From Selaginella tamariscina (taxonomy: Eukaryota; Streptophyta; Lycopodiopsida; Selaginellales; Selaginellaceae), in contig PUQB01000487.1 in NCBI GenBank assembly GCA_003024785.1, positions 91,913 to 155,912 on the forward strand: 64,000 nt of DNA, read 5' to 3'. The position numbers were made by a program, and so were the translations under genes. Numbering within the stretch: position 1 is the first letter of the stretch; the number at the start of each line of letters is the position of its first letter. This document shows positions 1 to 12,805 of this stretch, piece after piece. The notes under the pieces are model-generated. The model saw nothing but the letters and a program-made list of their open reading frames with translations, ran no database searches and had not been told where the DNA came from.

Positions 1-1721
1 CTACCCCTAAACTGAATCCCCTCTTCCCTTGCCCAGAGTGGCCACTGTGTGGCCCCCCTTATTGGTACCCCCCCAGTTCATCAACTCATCAATGTCCAAT
101 CACCTTCGTGCAAGTGGTCGTCCAAGTGTACCCCGGCCTTCCAAAGCCTTGGGTTCTCATCTTGGTAACCACCCTAGCCTATTGCGTCGTCCGATCGGCT
201 GAATTCCTGGTGCAGAGGTTGCCTTATTGTAATCAATGCCCATCCACGGAGGCCTTCTGGATGGCTCTTTCTCCCCTCTTTCAGGGTAGCCATGCCCCCC
301 CCCTGCCTTACCTGGTGGGTGATGGCAAGCCTGGTTTTCCTACCTTACATTCGTCGTGGCGCTGGCCATGCTGGACCTCCGACTCACGTCCCTCGTTGTT
401 ATCCGTGCTGCTTTTACCACCTTGAGATTTCTGCCTCCGCCACAGCCTTCCCTTGTCTGGGGTTCTACTGTGCGGGGTTTCCTCCCTTATAGGTACTCGT
501 CAAACACGGGTTCTGCTCTTTGGTGTGGGGGCTCACTATGGCCGTCACTTTTGCCTACGTCGAGAGGTGGAGGGCTTCCATCGTCCTGCCATCCATCCCA
601 CTCTGCATTGTAGGTCATTGTCGGGCGAGGTTGCCCATCCGGGTACTGCTCATTCCTGCATGCTGTTGTACCTGGACTAACGTCCGAACATGCTGCGGTT
701 TCTTCATATCCTTCTTCATCGTCAACAGCGTGCGACCACCTCTACCACTACTGTGCCGAGTTTACCACTGCTCGAAGATTCAGCCATGCGGTATTTGAGT
801 CGTTCCCTTGAGTGGGTGAGGCAGGGGCAGATTGTGGCAACCAGGGTGCCTTGCTGCCTTCCATTAACCTCCCTCAATCAGCCCATTGCATCCTCCTGGC
901 CAGCTAATGCTCGTTGATCTTTAGTTGTTTCAATGAGTTAATCTTGACTCTCCTTCAAGCCGCAACTCTGCTTGCTACAATGAACTTCATCCGTGTGTGT
1001 ACTATTTATCCCTCCGTGGTCGCCACAAATGGTCATCGAGGATCTGTAGGCCAGATGTGGTGCTTCCTATGAAGCCTCGGTGGTCGCCAGGACGTTGTGG
1101 ATAGCATCCAACCCTGGGGTCCAAGCCAGCAAGCCAGCCTTACCTCAGAAGTACTGGAAGGTGCCGAATGGCCTCTACCCGGATGCCACGAGGGTCCGTG
1201 TACAGGGGTGGGGGAGTTCTCCTAGGGTACCACTGTGGTGGTTAGCAGAGTGCGTTGCTTGGCCTAGGAGTGGAGCAAGAGGGGAATCACCGATAAGATG
1301 GTGAATAGAAGGAGCATGTATTCATATATATATATAGTGCCTGCCTGAGTATAAACTACCCCAACAGGGAGCAAGATACAAGATGCAGACATCACTTCAA
1401 AAAGACCCTAACCCACTACCAACCTTCCTGCTTATATAGTGGGTCACCTAGCGCTAGACCCTAGGTGCAGGTGGCACCTTTTTACTAGTCTACAGCCATG
1501 TGACAAAGTCCTGTTTGTCTCATTTATGCGCCTCCCTCACGCATGATGTCCTGCGTACCCTAGGTAGTTGATCCGAATGATCGGATCTACACTCGGTTAT
1601 GTTGTCGCTTGACATCTGTCACCATCAGTCCGTACCTGTGATACCTTCCTTACCCGATGCTTCGTCCCGTCACTCATCTGCGCCGGCTGGTAGTTTAACA
1701 GTGTCAAACCACTGTCAACCA
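1..1721 (-). mobile_element. LTR retrotransposon fossil, family B (5' LTR plus start of internal region)
   Basis: Read on the minus strand, an LTR occupies about 1,166-1,721: it begins TGGTTGACAGTGG and ends near GGTAGAGGCC. The same LTR recurs at 44,875-45,397 and, partly, at 20,395-20,792. Downstream of it on the minus strand is a leader shared with 20,793-20,925, then a short Gag-like start near 787 (MAESSSSGK). The copy is broken, with many breaks, and runs off the window edge. No protease, reverse transcriptase or integrase is visible in this piece, so Ty1 or Ty3 cannot be decided here; the related copy near 20,940 hints at Ty3. Plus-strand open frames across 108-917 are antisense to it and overlap one another, so I do not call them. 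Confidence 0.7.
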
Positions 1722-2530
1722 GGTAACAAGATTAATCCCGACACCCCTTCCATGCCTCTTGAAATGGTTAGCAAGATTAATCCTGCCACCCTTCTCCGTC
1801 TCATATAGAAGTGGGCAAGATTGATCTCATCCACCATTTTAGGAGGCATGAAGAGGTGGCGGGATTAATCCCCCACCACTTCCTTGATTCCTCAAATGGT
1901 GAGTGAAAAATCTTCCCGCCATTTCTGTCTGAGACGGAGAAGGGTGGTGAGATTAATCCTACCACCCTTCCATGCCCGGTGAGCAGGATTAATCCTCCCA
2001 TCACCTCCACACCTCCTTGAACAGTTGACAAGATTATCCCACCACCAGGCATGGAAGGGTCAACGGGATTAATCTCACCACCCTTTATGTCTTTATGATT
2101 GTGGGGCGAGATTAATCTTGCCCACCAGACATGGTCGGCATGATTAATCCCACCCACTAGGCATGGAAGGGTCAGCGGGATTAATCCCGCCACCCTTTAT
2201 GTCTTAATGATTGTGGGGCGAGATTATCTCGCCCATCAGACATGGAAGAGTCAGCGGGATTAATCCTACCACCCTTTATGTCTCAATGAATGTGAGGCAG
2301 GATTAATTTCACCCACCACCATTATCCATATGAGAGTGTTGTGGGTGAGATTTATCCCGCCCACCATGCATGAAAGGGGTGGCGGGATTAATCCTGCTAC
2401 CTTGTAGGCAGGGCATGTGTGGATGATTTTATTTCGCTAACCTTTACGCAGGTCATGGGGGCAAGATTAATCTTGCCACCCTTCAGGTAGGTCATGGGCA
2501 ACGTGTTGCCTTTGGTTAATCCCGCACACC
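1722..2530. repeat. GATTAATC palindrome array 1 (diverged)
   Basis: About seventeen degenerate copies of GGCGGGATTAATCCCGCC occur every 40-50 bases, with spacers containing CATGGAAGGGT or similar. It matches the array type lying upstream of the ParB/methylase-like gene in the delimited element (52,066-53,168) but is more diverged. It marks the start of a fragment from the middle of the big transposon that runs forward to 4,116. Confidence 0.85.
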
Positions 2531-3287
2531 AGGGTGATGCACACACACATATATGTATATGTATATATAGGAGTGTGCAAGATTATACAAATGCACACAC
2601 ACATATATGTATATGTATATGTATATACAAATTGTGCGAGAGATAGATTAAAAATTAAATTATATGGATACACACTCATATACATATATATATGAGTATA
2701 TATATGTATACATGTGTGTGCGTGTGTGTGCTAAATAAATTAAATTATACAAATACACACTATATATATGTATATGTATACATAGGAGTGTGCGTGTGTA
2801 CAAGAGATAGATAAATAAATTTAATTATATAGATACACACACATATAAATGTATATATAAGTACATATAAATATAATTATCTATCACACACAGATATATA
2901 TACACAGGAGTGTGCGTGTGAGAGAGATAGATTTCACTTGTGTGAATGCACCTTCAAACCCTATCACACCGCTGTAGCTTTTTGAACATCCATGCCTTGT
3001 GTAAGAGAGAGATCTTTGTCGCTCTCACATTTTCACTACCGCCGCGTTTCTCCTCCGCCGCCTTTTCTATTCGCTGCCTTGAAACCCTAAGAATATACCT
3101 AAGCCCTAAAAAGAATAAAATATAAATGTTCCTTCTAAGAATATACCTAAACCCTAAAAGGGATAAAATATATATTAACCCTAAATGAATATTCTTTCAT
3201 TATATTATCATAAATCAATAAAATTATACAATACACACACACACACATATGTATATCGTGTGTGTGCTAAATAAATTAAATTAAATA

Positions 3288-3337
<50 letters not shown>

Positions 3338-4116
3338 ATATATATTAATATATATATATATATATATACATATATATATGTGTGTGTGTGTGTGTGTGTA
3401 TAAGAGTGTGCGTGTGTGTGCCATAGGTAGATAAATAAATAAAATTATACATACACACACACACTATATATGTGTATATGTTATTGTGTGTGAGCTAAAC
3501 AAATAAAATTATACAAATAAACACACATGTATAAACATACAAATAAATACACAGATAAACATACAGATAAAATTATACATGGTGTGATGTGTGTGCAAGA
3601 GATACATAAATAAATTAAAAAGAATAAAATATATATTAACCCTAAATGAATATTCTTTCATTATATTATCATAATTTTAAATTTTTGTGCGTGTGTGAGT
3701 GTGTGGATGTATCACATACACCCAAAAAATATAAATCGTGCAAGGGTTTAACATACGTACATAGTACATAATATTGTCACGTCAGTACATATTATGAATC
3801 ATACATGGTGTGTATGTATGAGAAAAGATAGAGTGTTAAAAAATTAATTTTGTACACATTGCATATATTAGTACATATATATACATACACACAGACATAC
3901 ATACATATTATATGTGAATTCAATGTGTTACATATACATAGACTAAGTACATATGGATCATACATGCGTTGAATATGATGTTTTTGATAAAGAAGTAACA
4001 TATCTCCCCAGTCTGGTTTAGGGTTTAAACCCAATGCAAGTATGTTATTATTAAATTTTAATATATGTATAAAAATCTATTATTCATATAAAACACAAGA
4101 AAACACGCATTGATAG
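2531..4116. repeat. Microsatellite and telomere-like middle section of the big transposon
   Basis: CA/TG and TA repeats, including an uninterrupted CA run near 3,290-3,331, alternate with the phrase GTGTGCGTGTGTG followed by AGAGATAGATAAATAAA. Around 3,080-3,180 and 3,610-3,660 is the conserved phrase GAAACCCTAAGAATATACCT. The end (about 3,960-4,060) matches 10,430-10,490 and 40,270-40,380. The tyrosine- and threonine-rich open frames here are repeat translation, not genes. Confidence 0.8.
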
Positions 4117-5904
4117 TGTCATAGTTTTTACTATGACTCGACCCTTTACTTTGGACGTTGATTGTGGTTACCTACTGTACTATGTTGACGGACCCTAGAT
4201 GTAGTGAGAAACAGCCCGCTTAGTGCACTTAGGTGTTTAAGGGTAGTCCGGTTGGCTATCTTTAGATGTCGCGAGAAACTCTAAGCGAAAATAGCACTTA
4301 TCTTCTAGAAAACCCACCACTGATTTTAACGTCCTAGTTAAGATGAGTTTGGCATGTTAATAGGGTTAAGAACACCCCTAGGGTTGACCTAACCCTAGGG
4401 TTTCCCTAACCACGCCCTAAAACCCCACCCCCGTTGGTTAGGGTTTAGGATAGGGGTTAGTGTGCAAACTCATCTCATTAACTAAGGGGCTGGCATTTAG
4501 TGCCAGCCCACTAACACATATAGGAAAAGAGGGGGGGGGGCTCCGTCACATAAATAAGATAGAGTATACGTAGGAGAGCTCCTAGGTTCATGACTGAGTT
4601 CGTTGCTCTTCTGCCGGTGCAAGCTTCAGCTTGTGTCGTTAAGGTACAACCCTCTGTTGTACCGCCCTAACTTCCAGACGACAGGGGTACGTCCCACCTT
4701 CGGGGTAGCTTACCCTTAACGTTGGCGAATCCATGCCTGGGAGGACTGGTCGGGATGCACGTTCCAAGAAGCAAAGGTTGAGGCTTGTCTCCAGCCTCCT
4801 CCTCCACGTCAAGTTAGGAGCAACACTCACAGCTAACTAGGGCACATTTGTGTCCTTGTCCAACTGTGGGCGTGGGTTCTTGATTGACAGGGCTCCTTAC
4901 CAAGTCTTGAGGGATAATTGAGGGGTTCTAGAGTTGGTATTTAGGAGCCACGTTTGTGGCACTTGGTGCAGCTCTTGAATCTAAGGGCTATGGCATGATA
5001 GCCCACATCGGGAAAGGCAGTGTCACATAGAGATGTGACACTGGGCTAAATGTCACATGGTACAATGCCCGAGGCACACCCTTTGGGGTTATGTCATAGG
5101 CTTGTCACTAAGGGGTTGGATACTTTAGCAAACATACATGCTTGTGCTTGCACTAGGGTGCTAAGCCTTGGGCATCCGCTCAAGGGAGGTTAGTCTCATA
5201 AACTAGTGTGCTTTGGCACACTTGGCTAGGGGAGTGTTCCCTTGGAATTCAAGGGTTGAACAACCTAAGCGTGTTAACAGGAGCCCTTTCATGAGGCACT
5301 CGCAAGGTCATGTGCTTAGGGTTATCCCAAACATAGCCTTAGGGAGTTTGCTTAGCAGAACACTCGTGTTCGCCTACGGCGCACACTCGTGTCCTCACTA
5401 AGTACTAGCCCTAGGTCTAGGGTATGACTTGGGCACTCAAACCCTTAGGGGTTAGTTGTGGTTCAGAATACCCTTGTCGCCCTAAAGGGTTGTTGACTCC
5501 TGGATGAGGGTGATTCCTCAAGGGGTAAGTGGATGCCTTAGCTCTGTCATGGGGTATGTGTAGAACACACGTCTCCTTGATGGGGGTTAGGGCATGAGCC
5601 TGTCTAGGTCTTCTAGGGCAAGACCCTAAGTCAACTAGGGTTATCCTCAGGCAGACACTCTAGGGAGTCTTAGGCTAAACCCTAAGTCAACTAGGGTTAT
5701 CCCAAGGGTTCTGGGAGTAGACATTCTAGGGAGACTTAGGCTAAACCCTAAGTCTCCTGTCCCTTGGGCATTAGAGTCTAACCCTAGGGGTCGTTGGGGT
5801 TATTTTAGGAAACTTAGCGTTGCTCACATAGGGTGGTGACGCCGAATGGCTACCTGGCAGCCACGTGTTGCCACGTGTTGGTCCTTTGGGTTAAAACTTT
5901 GACA
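4117..5904 (+). mobile_element. Solo LTR, family A
   Basis: A 1,788-bp LTR runs from TGTCATAGTTTTTACTATGAC to TTAAAACTTTGACA and is flanked by the perfect 5-bp duplication GATAG (4,112-4,116 and 5,905-5,909). The 5'-TG...CA-3' ends and 5-bp duplication are standard for LTR retrotransposons. No internal region is attached, so this is an LTR-LTR recombination product. It is close to the solo LTR at 41,002-42,736 and is probably young. Orientation is set by the primer site seen next to the copy at 19,163. Confidence 0.9.
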
Positions 5905-5911
5905 GATAGTC

Positions 5912-6231
5912 TGTCATAATTTTAACCTGAAGGGCTAACACGTGGCTGCCAAGTGGTCATCTGGCAATCATCATGTGTGAGCAATGCTAAGTCTTTCAAG
6001 ATAGCCCTAAGAGTCTAACTCAGAGGCCAATAAAGACTTAGAGTCCTACCTTAAGTCCCTTAGAATGACCATCCCCTAAACCTAGAGAATAACCCAAGTA
6101 GACTTCAAGATCCTATCCTAGTAGACCTAGACAAGCTCATGCCCTAACCCCACAAAGGAGATGTATATCACACAAACCCCCATGATAGAGTTAAGGCATC
6201 GTCACTTACCCTTGAGGAATCACTCTCATCT
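5912..6231 (-). mobile_element. Family A LTR fragment, inverted relative to its neighbour
   Basis: This begins TGTCATAATTTTAACC seven bases after the solo LTR and follows the 3' part of the same LTR in the opposite orientation, until similarity stops near 6,231. Because the neighbouring solo LTR has its own target duplication that includes this element's flank, this fragment was there first. It is a truncated fossil. Confidence 0.75.
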
Positions 6232-6239
6232 ATCACGAC

Positions 6240-6430
6240 CCGATACAAGATACAGGATTCTGAATACATACAGGGTGCAGGATTTTGGATACATGATACA
6301 GGATACGAGATACATGATATGCATGCAGGATATTCCTACATGATATACCTACAGGATATTCTTAAATGATATGCCTACATGATATGCCTACAGGATATGC
6401 TATAAAATATGCCTAGAGGATAAGGGACAT
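6240..6430. repeat. Short tandem repeat, GATACAGGATAT-like
   Basis: Units of about 10-18 bases based on GATACAGGATA, CTACATGATATGC and CTACAGGATATGC are repeated for roughly 190 bases. No coding sense is visible. It lies between an LTR fragment and the leader of a Ty3-type fossil. Confidence 0.75.
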
Positions 6431-8127
6431 GTGGACTCGTTTTTAGCCTCTACATGCATATAGCCACTTTTAGATGCATGCAACACTTTTATAGCACTCA
6501 TGCTTAGATTAGCTCTTGGAGTTGTGAGCATAAAAGCTCTGACCTAATTGTTGTACAATCAGTTACTATCAATACCAGTCTTTCTACGATTAATCTTGTC
6601 TTGTCTTGTTCTTGTCTTGCTCCTTGTTTCATGTTCTCTCCTTGTCTTGTTTTTAGTTCCTATCCTGCTTCTGTCTTGCTCTGAATCCTATCTTACTCCT
6701 GTCTTGCTCCTGGATCCATCTTACTCCTGTCTTGCTCCTGGATTCTGTCCTGCTCCTGTCTTGCTCCTAGATCTTGTCCTGCTCCTGTTTGTTCTTAGTT
6801 CCTGTCATGTTCCAGTCCTTGTTCTACTCTTGAAGTCAAGCCTTGCTCTTAGATCGTGGCTTGACAGTTTGATAGTAACTTTTTTCATAGCTCTCCGATT
6901 CCTAGTTACTTTTTTTCCTTGGTTTTTCTCCTTTGTTTTCCTCTTTTTGTTTTTCCTTTCATAGATCATGGCCGATTTTGAGCACTTTCAACACGAGCAC
7001 CAAAATGTTACTTCATGAGCTGGCCACTTTGTGCCAAGTGGTCACAGATCTGCAAGGTTCCACCAACACGGTGCATGCAGCTACTAATGCATCCTCCAAG
7101 GCTGCTGCGCAGGCTCTCTCTCAAGCATCAGTGGTTTCCTCTCCATCAAACTTTTCTTTGGAGCCGAAGATCAGCATGCTAGAAAAGTTTAGTGCAATCA
7201 CTGATTTCCAAGGTTTTCTGAATCAGATTCGGCTCTTGATCCGCATGCAACCACGCTGCTACTCGACTGACGCACAAAAGGTTAGCCTTTAGGCATTCTT
7301 ACTAATTGAGTCTCCATGGGCTTGGGTTGCCCATTTGTTGGAGCGTGATGACCCATTGATGGGGACTTTGAAGGATTTGGTGGCTGCCTTTGAAGCCTGC
7401 TTTGGAGATCCCAACAAGTACCGTTCCGCATGCACAAAGTTACGCAAGCTCACACAAGGATCCCGATTAGCTTCTGTCTATGCATCCAAATTTCAACAAC
7501 TTTGCATGAACATTCATGGGACAAGACTACATTGATCAAACATTTTCGTTTTGGGTTGAGGGATGATGTGAAGGACCTTCTCCTTACGTTATCGAATGCC
7601 CAAACATTAGCGGAGATCATGCAACATGCCGTTCACTGCGACAACTGTTTGTTCAAGCGTCGTTAGGAAAAATCCCGTCAGTAGTTCATGCAAACCAATC
7701 CTGTAGTTGTGGTACATGTTCTTTGCGACACCTTCTAGAGTAGTTCCTATAAAGGTTGAGAAATACAAGCATGGCTCACTTTCTGCTACTGAGAAGCAAC
7801 GTCGCAGCAGTGAGAATCTATGCTTGTATTGTGGTGAAACAAGACACAAGGTGGCAGAATGTCCTATTAAAACCAGGAAGTTCAAGACGCGTGAAGTTGA
7901 AGCTGAAGTTCAGTTGGAAAACTTTAATGTTCACTTCGTCTAGGAGCTGCGAAGTTGGACGTAGGTGCAGGCTCCATTGGTGCTCTTCATACCATTCCAT
8001 CACTCAAGTTCATCTCAATAATCGAAAGCTCAAGGAGTTTGCCTTGTTAAACATTGATGCAAATGCATAATTTATGGATGACACTTTTGCAACTTAACAT
8101 GGCATTCCGGTGGTGAAGTTGAAGCAG
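6431..8127 (+). mobile_element. Ty3-type (chromovirus-like) retrotransposon fossil: leader, gag, protease remnant
   Basis: A pyrimidine-rich leader (about 6,590-6,850, repeated CTTGTCTTGCTCCTG-like phrases) precedes a gag-like region from about 6,968. Recognisable parts are the Gag core with the phrase LRDDVKDLLLTL, and a CCHC zinc knuckle (CLYCGETRHKVAEC) near 7,815. A retropepsin-like remnant follows near 8,040-8,120. The Gag resembles chromoviruses of fungi and vertebrates (Tcn1/Sushi-like), a group also known from mosses and lycophytes. The fossil is broken, with several breaks, and stops abruptly at about 8,127 where big-transposon sequence begins. Reverse transcriptase and integrase are absent. 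Confidence 0.8.
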
Positions 8128-8762
8128 CCACCCTCTCAATCTCCCTTATGATGTCGCTGTGTTCTTCTTCAATGTGAAGAGGGACGATTGCTCCACTTGT
8201 GAATGTTCTATATTGTGAAGCAATCTCTGCTGAAAATACACCTACTCGATGAGTCTGAAGATCTTCGAAGTAGACATCTAATTGGATCCCCTCCATAGAT
8301 GGGCTTTCGTTAAGCTGAAGAAGAACTCCACAGTCAACATCATTAGTGAACACGTGAACATCATTATCCACAAGTCGACAACACCACCTGAGATTATTGT
8401 TGTAACTGGCGACCTCTGGATCCGAGAACGTGACATTGGATGGAACAAGGCATATCTGTCGAGAATCGTCCAATCTGGGTTCACAGCCTGCTTTCGGGTG
8501 CTTGACTAGCGAATCTACTTTCCATTGTTTTGCTTGTCCATGAGATTTGACAGAGGTTAATTTGACAGCAACCATGATTGCTCCAATGCGTTTCCCATTT
8601 ATCTTAAAATATGGCCAAGTTGATTCTAGAATCCCCTGCCCATCTCTTTTCCTGCTCTCGTCTTCAATGTCACCTCAATTCACATTTGTATACAACAGTA
8701 TTTAATTCTTCAAGCACATATCCGAGTATAACAGATTTTATTTTAATTCTTACCCTGAATTT
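8128..8762 (-). pseudogene. 5' fragment of the ParB/methylase-like transposon gene
   Basis: This matches the first exons of the ParB/methylase-like gene at 51,045-51,730, including the phrases GQAKQWKVDSLVKHPKAGCE and SPSMEGIQLDVYFEDLQTH. The intact counterpart encodes an N-terminal domain of unknown function placed before the ParB-like domain. Here the 3' side is cut by the Ty3 fossil at 8,127, and the 5' side runs straight into microsatellite at 8,763, so the start codon, hairpin and palindrome array seen upstream of the other copies are missing. Frames are interrupted. It is the left edge of truncated big-transposon copy 1 (8,128-16,970). Confidence 0.8.
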
Positions 8763-9365
8763 GACAATCATACAGATAAACAAACACACACACCACATAT
8801 ATATACACAGGAGTGTGCGTGTGTGTGCGAAGATAAAACTAATAAATAAATAAAATTATATAGATAAACACACATATATATGTGTGTATATAGATATATA
8901 ACCCATAGAGAAAGAGAGAGAGTCTGTGAATATATAAGCATATATATAAAACTAGTGTTGTATACTATTTGTTAATATGCATTGATTATATATATATATA
9001 TTATATATATATATATGTAAAGCAGTGTGCGTGTGTGTGGGAGAGATAGATCAATAAAAAAAATTATATAGATACTGGTACACATAATATTGTATGTATA
9101 TATGTATATAGGTATATATATATATTATATATATATATAATATATATGTGTGTGTGTGTGTGTGTATATGTATATCGTGTGTATGCGTGTGTGAGCGAAA
9201 CAAATAAAATCATACAGATAAACAAACACACACCCACACACACTATATATACACAGGAGTGTGCGTGTGTGTGCGAGAGATAGATCAATAAATAAAATTA
9301 TACGCACACTCCTATACATATATATACATACATATACAACACACACACACACAGATCTCACCTGT
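8763..9365. repeat. Higher-order CA/TA microsatellite of big-transposon copy 1
   Basis: Alternating CA and TA tracts are separated by recurring longer phrases (AGGAGTGTGCGTGTGTG, then AGATAGATCAATAAA, and ATAAAATCATACAGATAAAC). It corresponds to 53,175-54,590 in the delimited element, but is shorter. The open frames on either strand are repeat translation. Confidence 0.85.
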
Positions 9366-10560
9366 GTGCACAGCCGCTGCCCGCAATTTCACAGCCGCCA
9401 CCTCTTGAAACCCTAAGAATATACCTAAACCCTAAAGGAATTAAATATATATATTAACCTTAATAGAATATTCCTTCTGAGAATATACTTAAACCTAAAA
9501 AGAATAAATATAGATTCGCCCTAAATGAATATTTTTTCATTATTATTAGCGCGTGCGTGTGCGTGGGTGTATCACATACACCCCAAAATATAAATCATGC
9601 AGGGATTTAACATGTGTGTGTCCATGAGAGTGTTAAAGTTTCATGTGTATCAATACATACATACACACATATTTTTATACACATAGACATACATACATAT
9701 TAGTACATAATATTAGAGAGACAGAGTACATATTATGAATCATATTGTATATGTTTGAGAGAAGAGAGACAGTACATATTAACATGGATCATGCATGGTG
9801 TGTATGCATGAGAGAAGAGAGAGAGTGTTAAAGTATTAAATTCATACACATTGCATATATTAATAACATATATACATACACACGTGTATAACACAGACAT
9901 ACATACATATTACATGGGTTTAGGGTTTAGGGTTTAGGGTTTTGGATTTAGGATGGATCATGCATGGTGTGTATATATGAGAGAAGAGAGAGTGTTGAAA
10001 AATTATTTTTGTACACATTGCATAATTAGTACACATATATACTTACACATATTATACACAGATATACATACATAGTATATGAGAGAAGAGAGACAGTACA
10101 TATTAACATGGATCATGCATGGTGGTTGTATGAGAGAAGAGAGAAAGTACACATATATACATACAGAGTACACATATATACATACACGTGTATACACACA
10201 TACATACATACATATTACATGAGTAAATTCATTGTGTTACATATTAGGGTTTAGGGTTTAGGGTTTAGGATGGATCATGCATGGTGTGAAGAGAGTGTTG
10301 AAAAATTATTTTTGTACACACATGTATACACAAGGTTTAGGGTTTGCTCCCAACAGCTTAATATAAATATTACACATGTAAATTCAATGTGTTACATACA
10401 CACAGATTGAGTACATATATCATACATGCGTTGAACATGATGTTTTCAATAAAGAAGCAACATATTTCTTCAGTTTGGTTTAGGGTTGTGCATGTGTGTG
10501 CATATGTGTTTTTGTAAGTTCTTGTAATGCGTGTGTAAATTTATGATTGTGTTTATATAT
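9366..10560. repeat. Telomere-like and GATCATGCATGG repeat section
   Basis: Short runs of TTTAGGG (three to four units near 9,917-9,938 and 10,243-10,268) lie among repeated phrases such as GGATCATGCATGGTGTG, GAGAGAAGAGAGA and ATACACACAGACATACATAC. The matching section of the delimited element is 54,600-55,610, and a reversed one is 37,500-38,640. No gene is visible. The short runs are interstitial, not a chromosome end. Confidence 0.8.
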
Positions 10561-12805
10561 GTGTGCAAAACAAACATTGAATAATTAAGAAAATAATATT
10601 AATAAACACACTATGAACATATTTTAAATTATACATAATAATATGATTTTATCTAATATATAGCCGTATATAGTTTTAATAATATATATTAATTTAATAT
10701 TGATAAAAAGGTTTAACATTGAAATATTCCTGAAATAATAAGAAATAATTGAGAAAATCCCATTAATATATACAAATGTAAATTAAGTACTCAAATAATT
10801 AACTAAATTAATTATCATAATCATGTTTAATATTGGAATATTCTTGGAATAATAAGAAAATAATAAAGAATATCCATTAATATAAAGAAGATTAATTACT
10901 CAAGTAATTAAGGAAATGATATTAATATACACACTATGAACATATTTTTTATACATAAAATACATCATTTTATCTAATATAGTCATATATAGTTTTAATA
11001 ATATATATTAATTTATATTGATAATAAGGTTTAACATGAATTTCTTGAAATAATAACAAATTAATTGAGAAAATCCCATTAATATATACAAATATAGAAT
11101 AATTACTGCAATAATTAAGAACAAGACTAATTTAATTATGATAATCAGGTTTAATATTAGAATATTCTTCAAATATAATAAAATAATAAAGAATATCCCA
11201 TTGATACTAGGAAATGAAAACTAAATACTCGAGTAATTAAGAAATAATAAATAAACAGACTATGAATATATTTTAAATGATACATAATAATTATCAATTT
11301 ATTTATTGTATAAGTATATTTATATATATATAATAATATAAATACTTGAATATTAAGAATGTAGAATATAGTCTAAAATTTCGTAATATTAAACAGCTTG
11401 AATCACTTGAATAACGTTAAATGCAATTTTAAAATACTCATTGGAACTGGAGAGTATATATGTCAGAGTGTCGGATATTTATGTCAACTCATTTTAAATT
11501 TTATTTTCTGTTCTTTTTAAAAAATTTGAATCTCTGACATATGTATTGTCGGTCTGACATGTAAATTTGAAAATGCATTTAATTTCCCATTCAAATTCAG
11601 ATCTGGTTCTTGAAATAATAAGAAATTAATTGAGAAAATCCCATTAATATATACAAATGTAGATCAAGTATTGAAATAATTAACTAATTAATTATGATAA
11701 TTATGTTTAATATTGAAATATTCTTGGAAATAATAGAAATAATAAAGAATATCACTTAATATAAAGAAGATTAATTACTCAAGTAATTAAGAAAATAATA
11801 TTAATAACACACTAATGAACATATTTTAAATTATACATAATAATATATGATTTTATCTAATATATAGCCATATATAGTTTTAATAATATATATTAATTTA
11901 ATATTGATAAAAAGGTTAACATTGAAATATTTGAAATAATAAGAATAATTGAGAAAATCCCATTAATATATACAAATGTAAATTAAGTACTCAAATAATT
12001 AACTAAATTAATTATCATAATCATGTTTAATATTGGAATATTCTTGGAATAATAAGAAAATAATAAAGAATATCCCATTAATATAAAGAAGATTAATTAC
12101 TCAAGTAATTAAGGAAATGATATTAATATACACTATGAACATATTTTAAATTATACATATAATACATCATTTTATCTAATATATAGTCATATATAGTTTT
12201 AATAATATATATTAATTTAATATTGATAATAAGGTTTAACACATGAATTCTTGAAATAATAAAAATTAATTGAGAAAATCCATTAATATATACAAATGTA
12301 GAATAATTACTGCAATAATTAAGAACAAGACTAATTTAATTATGATAATCAGGTTTAATATTAGAATATTCTTCAATATTAATAAAATAATAAAGAATAT
12401 CCCATTGATACTAGGAAATGAAAACTAAATACTCGGTAATTAAGAAAATAATAATAATAAACAGACTATGAATATTTTTAAATGATACATATAATATATC
12501 AATTTATTTATTGTATAAGTATATATTATATATATATATAATATAAATATACTTGAATATAAGAATGTAGAATATAGTTTAAAATTTGTAATATTAAATA
12601 GCTTGAATCACTTGAATAACATTAAATGCAATTTTAAAATACTCATTGGAACTGAGAGTATATGTCAGAGTGTCGGATATTTGTGTCAATTCATCTTAAA
12701 TTTTATTTTCTGTTCTTTTTAAAAAATTTGAATTTTTGACATATGTATTGTCGGTCTGACATGTAAATTTGAAAATCCATTAATTTCTCACTCAAATTCA
12801 GATCT
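10561..12805. repeat. AT-rich ~325-bp tandem units, expanded
   Basis: Units begin with a phrase close to CACACTATGAACATATTTT at about 10,608, 10,931, 11,251, 11,807, 12,131 and 12,466. Each then runs through TTTTATCTAATATATAG, a TTGATAATAAGG-like phrase and GAAAATCCCATTAATATATA. Other copies of the element carry about three units; here the block, together with its right flank ending CAGATCTGGTTCT, is present twice (to about 11,606 and to about 12,808). No coding potential. Confidence 0.8.

Noticed and set aside
108-917. Overlapping plus-strand open frames at the window start
   Set aside because: They overlap in several frames, lack motifs, and lie antisense to a reversed LTR retrotransposon leader and gag-like region.
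4639-4830. Short open frames within family A LTRs (also near 5,213, 20,142, 41,426 and 41,883)
   Set aside because: They recur only because the LTR recurs, occur on both strands, and LTRs of this kind do not normally encode protein.
9917-10270. A chromosome end or true telomere
   Set aside because: Only three to four TTTAGGG units occur at a time, repeated at equivalent positions in each element copy and flanked by transposon DNA on both sides.
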